Assembly: GCA_016716275.1 (NCBI GenBank)
Contig: JADJWR010000001.1
Span: 558,001 to 622,000, forward strand
DNA from: Burkholderiales bacterium
Lineage (GTDB): Bacteria > Pseudomonadota > Gammaproteobacteria > Burkholderiales > Burkholderiaceae_F
Length of the DNA: 64,000 bases
Reading direction: 5' to 3'
Under the pieces are notes generated by a model. That model did no database searches. It saw nothing but the letters and a program-made list of their open reading frames with translations, and was not told the DNA's origin. Position 1 is the stretch's first letter. Every line of letters begins with the position of its first letter. A program made the translations under genes and the position numbers. Shown here piece after piece: positions 26,281 to 33,687 of the stretch.

Positions 26281-28719
26281 ATGCGCATGCTGCACATCGC
26301 ACTGGACGCCGCGCGGCGCGCGCTTCTCGCTGCAGGAGTCGCTGCTGCGGCGCTGGCCGCACCCTCGGCGGCGCGGGCCGACACGCTCGACACGATCCTC
26401 GACCTGGTGCTGCAGTCGATCGACCCGAACCTGGTCGAGGCAAAGAAGCTGCTGAAGTGCGCCATCGGCCAGGGCGGGCTGACCGACAAGGCGCTGCAGG
26501 TCTGTGGCGGCGGCTTGGCCAAGGAGCAGGCCGACGCCTACCTGGCCTCCGACTCCACCGCGCAGACGGCGGTCGCGCTCGGCGTGGCGGCGTCGAAGAA
26601 GCAATGGGGCAAGGTGATCGAGATCGGCGGCAGCAAGCTGATCCTCGATGTGGCCTGCACGGCGGCGATGCCGCCCGGGCCGGTCAAGAGCGTGCTGTGC
26701 TCGAGCATCACCGGTGAGCTGGCCAAGCTCAGCCGGCCGGTGCTGGCGGGCGTGGTCAAGGCGCTGTCGAGCGCGCCGCCCGACGTGATGCAACTGGTGG
26801 CGATCCTCGGCCCCGGCCTGGCGTGCAAGGTGAACGTGATCCCGGCGGCAGTGCGCGAACTGGCCTGCGGCACGATCGGCGAGATCCTGGCCGCCGGCAA
26901 GGACCTCGCCGAAGGGCTGGGCGAGCTGGCCAATCTCGCGGTCAAGGGGCTGGGCACGGTGCTGGACGCCGGCGACAAGATGCTCGGCTCGTATCACGAG
27001 AAGCAGACGCCGAAGGCGCATTTCAAGGCCTACTGGGTCTACACCACGCACCTGGGCGCCTGGCTGAAGTACGTCAAGGGCGAGCCGGCGCTGATGGCGT
27101 TCGTCAACGACAAGCACGCCTCCTGCAAGCAGTACTACGGCAGCGCCGAGCCCTGCAATCCGATGCGCAAGCTGTACCTGGACACCGTGAATCCCGTCGT
27201 TGCGCAACTGACGCCGGCGGCGGTTGCGTACTTCGAGACCACGCTGAAGCCGAACCTGCTCTACCACTACCTCTTCTACCGGAGCTCGAGCGGCAAGTAC
27301 CCGGGCTTCAACTGGGGCGGCAACGCCTGCCACCTGATGGAGAAGTTTCCGCTGCTGGAGGGCGACGGCCTGCAGTCGACGCAGCCGCGGCCGACGGTGT
27401 GGGATCACGCGTGCAAGAAGGCACATGAACTGCTGCTGGCCGAACTGGCGCAGAACAAGCAGGCGCTGGAGACGCAGATCGCTGTCCTCGCCAAGCAGGG
27501 CTGCACGGCGACCGGCAGCGCGAGCTTCCATTGCGTCAGCTACCCGGCCCAGGCGGCCTGTCGCAAGGCGATGCCGGTGTTCGATCACCTGTGCGGCGTC
27601 GACGTCGGCAAGGCCAACGCGGCGCTGGCGCCGAAGATCGCCCAGCAGCTCGGCAAGCGCTGCAGCGTCGTCGGCGCCGGCCAGGCGGCGGTGCAATGCA
27701 CGCGGCCGTGGAAGGTCGATCAGTGCAAGAGCATCGCCGCCGCCTACCAGGCACAGAAGTCGGCACCCTGGGGCGGCAAGTTCTCGCTCAGCTGTATTGC
27801 CGCGGTCGACCCGGCCTTCGAGCCGGGCAAGCTCAAGGCGCTCGAGTTCGCCGGCCTGCTGAACTACAAGCCCGGCAGCACGGGGGTGATGGTTACGGCC
27901 GCGTCCGATTCGGGCGCCGGCTGCAAGCCGCTGATGGATCCGCTGTCGCTCGGCTGCAAGGACCACAAGGCGGTGGCCGCGCAACTGGCGCAGTTGCCGC
28001 CGCCCGGGGTGCCGTACTGTCCGCCGGACCCGAACCGCGACGGCGCCGACGCGCCGTGCATCGTGCCGGTCCTGTCCGCCGACAAGACGCTGGCGACGAT
28101 GCCGAACGCCCAACCGGCCGGGGTTGCGGTAGGAGCTGCAGTCGGCGCGGCAGGGCGGTCCGCTGCCGCTGGCCCGGTGCCCCTTCCCGTGCCGGCGGTG
28201 ATGCCGCCGCGCCAACCGCTGCCGACGGCGACCGTCGCTTCGCCACAGCGCCCGCAGCCAGCAGCGCGGATCGAATCGCCGCAGCCGCCATCGATGCAGG
28301 GGTCGCTGCCGGCAGTTCAGTCTGCCGCCGGCATCGCACGAGGCCCGGTAACGAGCCTGCCGGCCGTGCAGGCGCCGGCAACCACGGCACCGCTGCCGCG
28401 GACGCAAATGCCGACGACCCAACCGCCGGTGGCAGGCGCACCGCCGGCGACCGCGGCAGCGCCGAACTGGGGTTCCGTCGGCCGCCAGGCGGCTGCACCG
28501 CCGACTGCCGCGCCCGGCCTCGCCGCACCGGCGCCCGCCGCCGCTGCGGTGGCGCCTGCAGCCGAGTCGGTCGCACGGGATCTCGCGCGCGCCGCCTGCA
28601 GCCAGGCCGAGCGCGGCGCGTTGCGGTTCTCCTGCACGACGCGCAGCGGCTTCGACCGCTGCGAGGCGCTGCGCCGCGAACGCAAGGTCGAGCAATGCAC
28701 GCTCGCCGAGCGTCGCTGA
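26281..28719 (+). CDS. Large secreted Cys-rich protein with Pro/Ala linker, unknown function
   Basis: An 812-residue exported protein; the signal peptide ends near APSAARA-D. Residues 20-250 are helical and hydrophobic-patterned (TILDLVLQSIDPNLVEAKKL; GPVKSVLCSSITGELAKL) without being full membrane helices. Residues 250-600 are Cys-rich with aromatic blocks (HFKAYWVYTTHLGAWLKYV; LLYHYLFYRSSSGKYPGF). Residues 600-755 are a Pro/Ala/Thr low-complexity linker. The last 55 residues form a small Cys domain (AACSQAERGALRFSC, then FDRCEALRRE). This suggests an extracellular, disulfide-stabilised protein with a flexible arm carrying a C-terminal module. No known family is recognised. GGAGACGCCCA precedes ATG 26281. 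Confidence 0.75.
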   Translation: MRMLHIALDAARRALLAAGVAAAALAAPSAARADTLDTILDLVLQSIDPNLVEAKKLLKCAIGQGGLTDKALQVCGGGLAKEQADAYLASDSTAQTAVALGVAASKKQWGKVIEIGGSKLILDVACTAAMPPGPVKSVLCSSITGELAKLSRPVLAGVVKALSSAPPDVMQLVAILGPGLACKVNVIPAAVRELACGTIGEILAAGKDLAEGLGELANLAVKGLGTVLDAGDKMLGSYHEKQTPKAHFKAYWVYTTHLGAWLKYVKGEPALMAFVNDKHASCKQYYGSAEPCNPMRKLYLDTVNPVVAQLTPAAVAYFETTLKPNLLYHYLFYRSSSGKYPGFNWGGNACHLMEKFPLLEGDGLQSTQPRPTVWDHACKKAHELLLAELAQNKQALETQIAVLAKQGCTATGSASFHCVSYPAQAACRKAMPVFDHLCGVDVGKANAALAPKIAQQLGKRCSVVGAGQAAVQCTRPWKVDQCKSIAAAYQAQKSAPWGGKFSLSCIAAVDPAFEPGKLKALEFAGLLNYKPGSTGVMVTAASDSGAGCKPLMDPLSLGCKDHKAVAAQLAQLPPPGVPYCPPDPNRDGADAPCIVPVLSADKTLATMPNAQPAGVAVGAAVGAAGRSAAAGPVPLPVPAVMPPRQPLPTATVASPQRPQPAARIESPQPPSMQGSLPAVQSAAGIARGPVTSLPAVQAPATTAPLPRTQMPTTQPPVAGAPPATAAAPNWGSVGRQAAAPPTAAPGLAAPAPAAAAVAPAAESVARDLARAACSQAERGALRFSCTTRSGFDRCEALRRERKVEQCTLAERR

Positions 28720-28792
28720 AAGGACCGGTGCCACCGATCGGTCGCCTGGTCTTGAGGCGACGGCGGCGCGGCGCCTTCACGAGGAGGGCACG

Positions 28793-29869
28793 ATGAGTCC
28801 GAACGTCCGTCTGCTTGCAATCGGTCGACTCGCTGCGGCGACGATCGCCACTGTCAGCGCCACCGCCGCGCTGCCGCCGGCGGCCGCCGCCGACCGCCAG
28901 CAGGCCGCGCCGCCCGCCGACTGGAAGGCTCTCGGCGCGGGCGCAAGAAGCACGCCGCCGGCCGGTGATGCCGGCACTGCAGCCGACGCGCCGCAGCCGG
29001 GGCGCCCTGCCGGCAGCGCAGCGCCGGCGGCGGCAGCGGCAAAGGTCCTGGCGGTCGAGCCGGCGGTGCAGGCGCGTCCGGTGATGACGCAGCCGTTCCG
29101 TGCAGTGAAGGTACCGATGGTCAAGCTGCCGATGCTGAAGGTCAAGCCGGACAACCAGCCGCAGGTCGACCTGCGGCCGAAGATCAAGTCGCTGCAGATC
29201 GGCCTGCGCAACCAGGGCGCGCGCGGCACCTGCTCGGTGCACGCGATGACGTTCCTGCTCGAGTACATGTATTCGACGCGCCGCAAGCTCGCCATGCACG
29301 ACCTGTCGGAGGAGTACCTGAACTGGGCGGCCAACGTGGTGACGAAGAAGAGCGCCGACGGCGACTACTTCTCCAACCTCGACCTCGGCTACCAGAAGCT
29401 CGGCATCTACATGGAGCAGCTGGTGCCCTACCGCAGCACCTTCGATCCGAAGTTCAAGGTGGCCGACCAGTACGTGGCGATCGCCCGCAAGTGGGAGCGG
29501 CTGCAGCCGGAGTTCGTCAAGGCGTGGAACGCCGACGCCGGCGCCAGCCAGGCGCAGCTCGACCGTGTGATGGCGCTGCTGGCGGCCGACACGCCGGTGG
29601 CGGTCGGCATGTGGTGGCCGGCTTCGTTCGCCTCGAAGCCGGTCAACGAGGTGCCGCTGATGGCAACGCCGAAGACCCGCAAGGTCGACGCCTTCGACGG
29701 GCATTCGGTGGTGCTGGTCGGCTTCCGCAGGGATCCGGCGTTTCCGGGCGGCGGCTACTTTGTCTTCCGCAACAGCTACGGGCCGGGCTGGGGCGACGCA
29801 GGCCACGGCTACGTCTCGTTCGAGTACCTGCTGAAGTTTGCCAACGACCTGGTGGCGTATGCGGCGTAG
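28793..29869 (+). CDS. Secreted papain-family (C1) cysteine protease
   Basis: A 358-residue exported protease. After a signal peptide (ATIATVSATAALPPAAAA) comes a Pro/Ala-rich region up to about residue 100, then the C1 domain. The full catalytic set is present: Q141 and C147 in LRNQGARGTCSVHA, H304 in DGHSVVLVGF, and N327 in FRNSYGPGWGDAGHGYVSF. There is no obvious ERFNIN-type propeptide; the N-terminal low-complexity region may replace it. It lies between the 812-residue secreted protein and a CPPG-repeat protein, whose start overlaps its stop. It may process other exported proteins of the cluster or act on outside targets. Confidence 0.88.
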   Translation: MSPNVRLLAIGRLAAATIATVSATAALPPAAAADRQQAAPPADWKALGAGARSTPPAGDAGTAADAPQPGRPAGSAAPAAAAAKVLAVEPAVQARPVMTQPFRAVKVPMVKLPMLKVKPDNQPQVDLRPKIKSLQIGLRNQGARGTCSVHAMTFLLEYMYSTRRKLAMHDLSEEYLNWAANVVTKKSADGDYFSNLDLGYQKLGIYMEQLVPYRSTFDPKFKVADQYVAIARKWERLQPEFVKAWNADAGASQAQLDRVMALLAADTPVAVGMWWPASFASKPVNEVPLMATPKTRKVDAFDGHSVVLVGFRRDPAFPGGGYFVFRNSYGPGWGDAGHGYVSFEYLLKFANDLVAYAA

Positions 29870-30398
29870 GTGGCCGGCACTGGCCGCGCTCCTCGTCGCG
29901 GCCTCGCTAAGCGCGGCGGCTGACAAAGACGTGCCGGCCGCCTCCCGCGCGACGCCACCCGAAGCGGCCATCCGGGCAGGCAGGTGCCCGCCGGGCACCG
30001 TTGCCTACACCGACGGCGGCAGCCACATCGTCAAGTGCGTCGCGGCGCCGACCTGCGGGCCGGCGCAGACGCGCGACGCCGCTGGCCACTGCGTCTGCCC
30101 GCCGGGCAAGGTCGCCGTGCGGCACGGCGCCGAGCCGCAGCAGGTGCAGTGCGTCGAGCCGCCGCCGTGCGGCGCCGGCCTCGCCCGTGACGCCGCGACC
30201 GGCGAATGCCGTTGCCCGCCCGGACAGAAGCTCTATCGCCGCGGCGGCGGCGGACCGCCGCAGTGCGTCGCTGCCGGAAAAGCCTGCCCGCCCGGCGCGA
30301 CGCTCGATGCAGCGAGCGGCCAGTGCCTGTGTCCGCCCGGAACGCGGATGTACCGGAGCGGCGCCGGCGGCGGTGGTTGCGTACCGGCGTCGGGGTGA
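29859..30398 (+). CDS. Secreted protein with four CPPG cysteine repeats
   Basis: A 179-residue exported protein. A signal peptide (WPALAALLVAASLSAAA) is followed by four tandem modules of the form CPPG-x(n)-C: RCPPGTVAYTDGG, VCPPGKVAVRHGA, RCPPGQKLYRRGG and LCPPGTRMYRSGA, with intervening Cys pairs (CGPAQTRDAAGHC; CGAGLARDAATGEC). The spacing recalls EGF/TIL-like disulfide knots, many of which bind or inhibit proteases. It overlaps the C1 protease stop by 11 bp, so the two are made together, which would fit an inhibitor or partner of that protease. This is inference. ATG 29859 is the start nearest the signal peptide. Confidence 0.75.
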   Translation: MRRRWPALAALLVAASLSAAADKDVPAASRATPPEAAIRAGRCPPGTVAYTDGGSHIVKCVAAPTCGPAQTRDAAGHCVCPPGKVAVRHGAEPQQVQCVEPPPCGAGLARDAATGECRCPPGQKLYRRGGGGPPQCVAAGKACPPGATLDAASGQCLCPPGTRMYRSGAGGGGCVPASG

Positions 30399-30454
30399 CG
30401 GCGGCGACGATGCGCGGCGCGATGGTGCGGCGTCATGCCGTCGCCCGGAAGGCA

Positions 30455-30488
30455 TGTGACGCCGTTGTAACGGCCGCTGCTCTACGGT
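30455..30488 (+). promoter_or_regulatory. Candidate SARP-type promoter, copy 3
   Basis: TGTGACGCC at 30455 and TGTAACGGC at 30466 are 11 bp apart. TACGGT at 30483-30488 starts 8 bp after the second repeat, the same layout as copies 1 and 2. It lies 31 bp before ATG 30519 and would start the second half of the exported-protein cluster. Confidence 0.68.
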
Positions 30489-30518
30489 GCGGCCATCGGT
30501 CGACGAGGAAACGCAGTC

Positions 30519-30863
30519 ATGCCGCTGTCCGGTCCAGTCACAGGTGCGCTCGCATCGCTGCTGGGCCTGGCGGCGGCCGGCTTCGCGCTGACAGCGGGCA
30601 CGGCCACCGCGCAGTCGCAGCCGGCCGAGGCGGCGCGAATCGCTGAGCTCGAGGCAAGGATCGCCGAGCTGACGCAGCAGTTGCAGCAGCTGCGCGGACA
30701 GCGGCCGCCGGAGGTGCGCTGGCCGGTGGCGCCGAGGCCGCCGTCGTTCCCGGTGCCGGAGTCGCCGCTGCAGCGCGCGCAGCTCGTCTCGACGGTCGAT
30801 GCCGGTTGTCCGCCGGGGGCGGTGTGCCTGGTCGTGCACTGCGCTTCGCAACGCTGGCCCTGA
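30519..30863 (+). CDS. Small secreted coiled-coil protein of unknown function
   Basis: A 114-residue exported protein. The signal peptide ends near TAGTATA-Q. Residues 35-62 are a heptad-like coiled coil (AARIAELEARIAELTQQL), followed by a Pro-rich stretch (RWPVAPRPPSFPVPESP) and a C-terminal disulfide candidate, GCPPGAVCLVVHC. The CPPG motif recalls the repeats of the protein encoded at 29859. It is the first gene behind candidate promoter copy 3 and lies 37 bp before the CsgG-like lipoprotein gene. A coiled-coil oligomer in the periplasm is plausible. No family recognised. Confidence 0.65.
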   Translation: MPLSGPVTGALASLLGLAAAGFALTAGTATAQSQPAEAARIAELEARIAELTQQLQQLRGQRPPEVRWPVAPRPPSFPVPESPLQRAQLVSTVDAGCPPGAVCLVVHCASQRWP

Positions 30864-30900
30864 ACCGAAAGTCGTCAAGACCCATCGCCGCGGAGGTTCC

Positions 30901-31644
30901 ATGAAGACAAACTCGATCGGTCCGGCGCTCGCCATCGCCACCTGCCTGGCGCTCGGCGGCTGCAGCGGCACGATGGGCTCGTTGGTCGAGGCGGCGCAGC
31001 CCGACGCCACCGCCGGTCAGCAGAACCTGAAGAAGCTGCCGCGCAAGAAGGGCGAACGGGTGGCGGTGACGATCTACGAGTTCCGCTCCGATCTGCCGGC
31101 GGTCAGCGCGCGCTCGGCGACCGACATGTTCAAGACGGCGCTGGTGCAGAGCGGCCAGTTCCGGGTGGTCGAGCGATCGCGCCTGAACGAGGGCGTGGTG
31201 CGCGAGAAGCAGCTGCAGCAGGGAGGCTTCGCCAGCGGCGGGGCCGCGCAGACGCAGCTGCGCGGCGCACAGTACGTCTTCGAGGGCACGCTGTCGGAGG
31301 CCAACCAGGGCGAGTTGCAGCGCTCCGGCGGCGTCGGCGTGGCGGGCATGCAGATGGGCGGCGGCAGCAGCAAGGACTCGATCGCGGTCGACGTGCGCAT
31401 CGTCGACGCCGGCAGCGGCGACATCGTCGATGCGGTGACCGTGCGCAAGTCGATCAAGGCCGACGAAGCCGGCATCAGCGGCGTCGGCAACCTGCTCGGC
31501 ACCGTGCTTGCCCAGCGCGGCAAGTCCTCGCCGTACACGCCCGACCTGCAGGCGCAGCAGCGCCGTAGCGAGGGCGTCGACGCGGCGCTGCGCGCGGCGA
31601 TCGACGAAGCGGTGCTGCAGATCGCCCGCCGCTTCGAGCCATAG
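30901..31644 (+). CDS. CsgG/HfaB-family lipoprotein
   Basis: A 247-residue lipoprotein with lipobox LGGC (lipidated C21). The body matches the CsgG/HfaB domain: RVAVTIYEFRS, then TDMFKTALVQSGQFRVVERSR with KQLQQGGF, AQYVFEGTLSEANQG, and SIAVDVRIVDAGSGDIVDAV. CsgG forms the outer-membrane export pore for curli subunits; HfaB and other members help secrete or assemble surface polymers. No csgA/B/E/F-type genes are evident, so this copy would serve different cargo, most simply the secreted proteins encoded around it. Its C-terminal helix (VDAALRAAIDEAVLQIARRF) matches the family end. AGGTTCC precedes ATG 30901. Confidence 0.85.
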   Translation: MKTNSIGPALAIATCLALGGCSGTMGSLVEAAQPDATAGQQNLKKLPRKKGERVAVTIYEFRSDLPAVSARSATDMFKTALVQSGQFRVVERSRLNEGVVREKQLQQGGFASGGAAQTQLRGAQYVFEGTLSEANQGELQRSGGVGVAGMQMGGGSSKDSIAVDVRIVDAGSGDIVDAVTVRKSIKADEAGISGVGNLLGTVLAQRGKSSPYTPDLQAQQRRSEGVDAALRAAIDEAVLQIARRFEP

Positions 31645-31686
31645 GCCGAGGGCGAACAGATCTTCGACCCGATTGCGGAGGAGCCC

Positions 31687-32313
31687 ATGACGCTCAAGCG
31701 AATGCTGTGGCTGGCCGTTGCGCTGTCCAGTGCGATGGGTTCCGCCGCCCAGGCGGCCGGCGACACCGGCCGCAGCGGCGCGCCGCCGAGCGCGCTGACG
31801 CCGCGTGCGGCGTCGGCGCCGCTGAGGGGCGAGATGCGGGTCAGCCCGGGCGACCTGCGCCTGGTCGCGATGCAGACCAGCATCGACGCGCTGACCAATG
31901 ACTTCAACAAGCTGTCCGGCGACGCCAAGGCCTACGAATCGATGGCCAAGGGCATTCCGGAGATGGCCAAGCAGTGCTCGACCAAGGCCTACAGCGTGCA
32001 GGACCAGGCGGCGGCGGGCTGCAGCGCCAGCGACACCGTGGCGCAGTGCTCGGACAAGCTGCTCAAGCACTGCCTGGCCAACTACAAGGCCACCAGCCTG
32101 CCGGGCGGGGTCGGCCTGCCGGGCGGTTCGATCGCCGGCGTGCCGATGAAGGGTCCCGGTGGTTCCAATTCCGGCAGCTTCAAGATCGGTTTCTCGATCC
32201 AGGAGTTCCAGCAGAAGGCCGGGGCGACCGCCGCCGAGGCGCGGGCGCTCAGTCAGCTGCTCAGCGCCTACGCCAGCCAGGTCGAAACCAACGCCAAGAA
32301 GCTGGCGCCATGA
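31687..32313 (+). CDS. Secreted protein of unknown function, partner of the next gene
   Basis: A 208-residue exported protein; the signal peptide ends near GSAAQA-A. Residues 55-90 are helical (LRLVAMQTSIDALTNDFNK). Four cysteines follow in AKQCSTKAYSVQDQAAAGCS and AQCSDKLLKHCLANY. Next comes a Gly/Ser/Pro-rich stretch (LPGGVGLPGGSIAGVP) and an amphipathic C-terminal helix (AEARALSQLLSAYASQVET). No family is recognised. Its stop overlaps the start of the CARDB-like gene (ATGA), showing translational coupling. GCGGAGGAGCCC precedes ATG 31687. Confidence 0.7.
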   Translation: MTLKRMLWLAVALSSAMGSAAQAAGDTGRSGAPPSALTPRAASAPLRGEMRVSPGDLRLVAMQTSIDALTNDFNKLSGDAKAYESMAKGIPEMAKQCSTKAYSVQDQAAAGCSASDTVAQCSDKLLKHCLANYKATSLPGGVGLPGGSIAGVPMKGPGGSNSGSFKIGFSIQEFQQKAGATAAEARALSQLLSAYASQVETNAKKLAP

Positions 32314-33572
32314 GCCGCGCGCCAGGCCGCCGGGCGGTGACGGCGATCGCCTTTGCGGGCGCTGCCTGCCTGCCGCTCGAATCCGCGGCATTCCTGTTCT
32401 CGAGCGAGACCCACAACGTCAGCGTCGACGTCACCAAGACGGCCCGGCGGATGGCGCGTTGCGACCAGTTCAAGCTGAAGGGGGTCCAGGCCGGCGCGAC
32501 AGCCGCCACGCGGATCTACTTGTTCTCGGGCGTGTGCAAGATCTGGACGGTGCACCTGAAGGGCGGCAAGGAGCAGGGCACGTCCGGGGAGGCGTCTCTG
32601 TGGGCCGAGGCCAAGGCGACCTGGAATGCGCAGAAGAACGAACTGGAAGAGCGGGTGAAGCTGACGGATCCCGGCGGCAAGCATTCGGGAGGGCTCGACC
32701 TGGGCTTCAAGTGCCTGCAGGACCCGATCGTTCAGAAGAGCGACTGCGTGCGGCTTGAGTTCAGCAACGGCACCGACTGGACGGGTTTCTCGGCGCCGGC
32801 CGACAAGAACCGCCCGATGCTGGCCGGTCGCACGTCGCTGGCCGAGGTCGACAAGCTGGCCAAGAAGGTCGCTGCGTCGAAACCGCCACTGGTAACGGCG
32901 GCGCCGGTTCCGGAGCTGAGGTGGAGCCCGCCGCCGGCGGCTGCCGCTGCCGCGCCCGCCTCTGCGTCTGCAAGCCAGCGATACGCAATCCCCGGCACGT
33001 CGTTGCCCGATCTCGCCAGCGGCGCCCAGGTGACGGTTGCCGGCAAGCACAAGGTGCCATGGGGCGGGTCGCTCAACATCAGCGACGCCGACGCGCGCGC
33101 GGCCGCCAACGGCGTGTGCCAGGTTGCCTTCGAGCACACCATCCGCAACCTCGGTCCCGCGGCGAGCGCTGCGTCGAGCCGCCGCTGGGCCGTCGAGGGG
33201 CAACCGGACGTGCCGATCGAGCAGGCGCCGGCCATCGACGGCGGCGGTGCGCTGTCGCGCGTCGACACGCTGCCACTGCGGCCCGGGCCGAACAAGCTGC
33301 GCCTGAGCCTGGACAACCTGGAACAGGTGGCGGAGGGCAACGAGAAGAACAATGTCTATGCGCTGGTCGTGAACCTATCTGGCTTCTGCGGCGGCGCCCC
33401 GTCGAGCGCGCCACGGGCGTCCGGCGGGCCGGGCAACCTGCGCTGGTCGCCGGTACAGGGCACGGGCGAAGCGGCGGCCGGCACGCCATCGATGCCTCCA
33501 ACGGGGCGGTTGCGGCCGCCGCAGACGCAGACGCAGACGCAACCTCAAACGCAGGCGCCAACGCAGCGCTGA
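32310..33572 (+). CDS. Secreted protein with a CARDB-like beta-sandwich and Thr/Gln tail
   Basis: A 420-residue exported protein. A short signal peptide (AIAFAGAACLPLESAA) is followed by an N-terminal beta domain with three cysteines. After a Pro/Ala linker, residues 235-365 resemble a CARDB adhesion-type module: VTVAGKHKVPWGGSLNISD, CQVAFEHTIRNLGPA, and LEQVAEGNEKNNVYALVVN with the acidic EGNEKNN turn typical of that family. The chain ends in a repetitive tail rich in Thr-Gln/Pro-Gln encoded by GCAGAC hexamers at 33521-33540. It is coupled to the preceding gene and ends the exported-protein cluster. A role in cell-surface contact is plausible but not shown. Confidence 0.72.
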   Translation: MSRAPGRRAVTAIAFAGAACLPLESAAFLFSSETHNVSVDVTKTARRMARCDQFKLKGVQAGATAATRIYLFSGVCKIWTVHLKGGKEQGTSGEASLWAEAKATWNAQKNELEERVKLTDPGGKHSGGLDLGFKCLQDPIVQKSDCVRLEFSNGTDWTGFSAPADKNRPMLAGRTSLAEVDKLAKKVAASKPPLVTAAPVPELRWSPPPAAAAAAPASASASQRYAIPGTSLPDLASGAQVTVAGKHKVPWGGSLNISDADARAAANGVCQVAFEHTIRNLGPAASAASSRRWAVEGQPDVPIEQAPAIDGGGALSRVDTLPLRPGPNKLRLSLDNLEQVAEGNEKNNVYALVVNLSGFCGGAPSSAPRASGGPGNLRWSPVQGTGEAAAGTPSMPPTGRLRPPQTQTQTQPQTQAPTQR

Positions 33573-33687
33573 CCTCGTCGGCGGCGGCGCCTAACGAGCG
33601 TCGGGCGGCACGGCCGGAAGTCGGCAGCGGCCAGCGAAGCCGCGGCTACGTATCATCCGCCGCGTTCGCTATCCCGCCCGCGCCACC

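Noticed and set aside
25894..28734. 946-codon minus-strand open frame across the 812-residue secreted protein gene
   Set aside because: Arg/His-rich antisense frame; the plus-strand protein has a signal peptide and a strong ribosome site.
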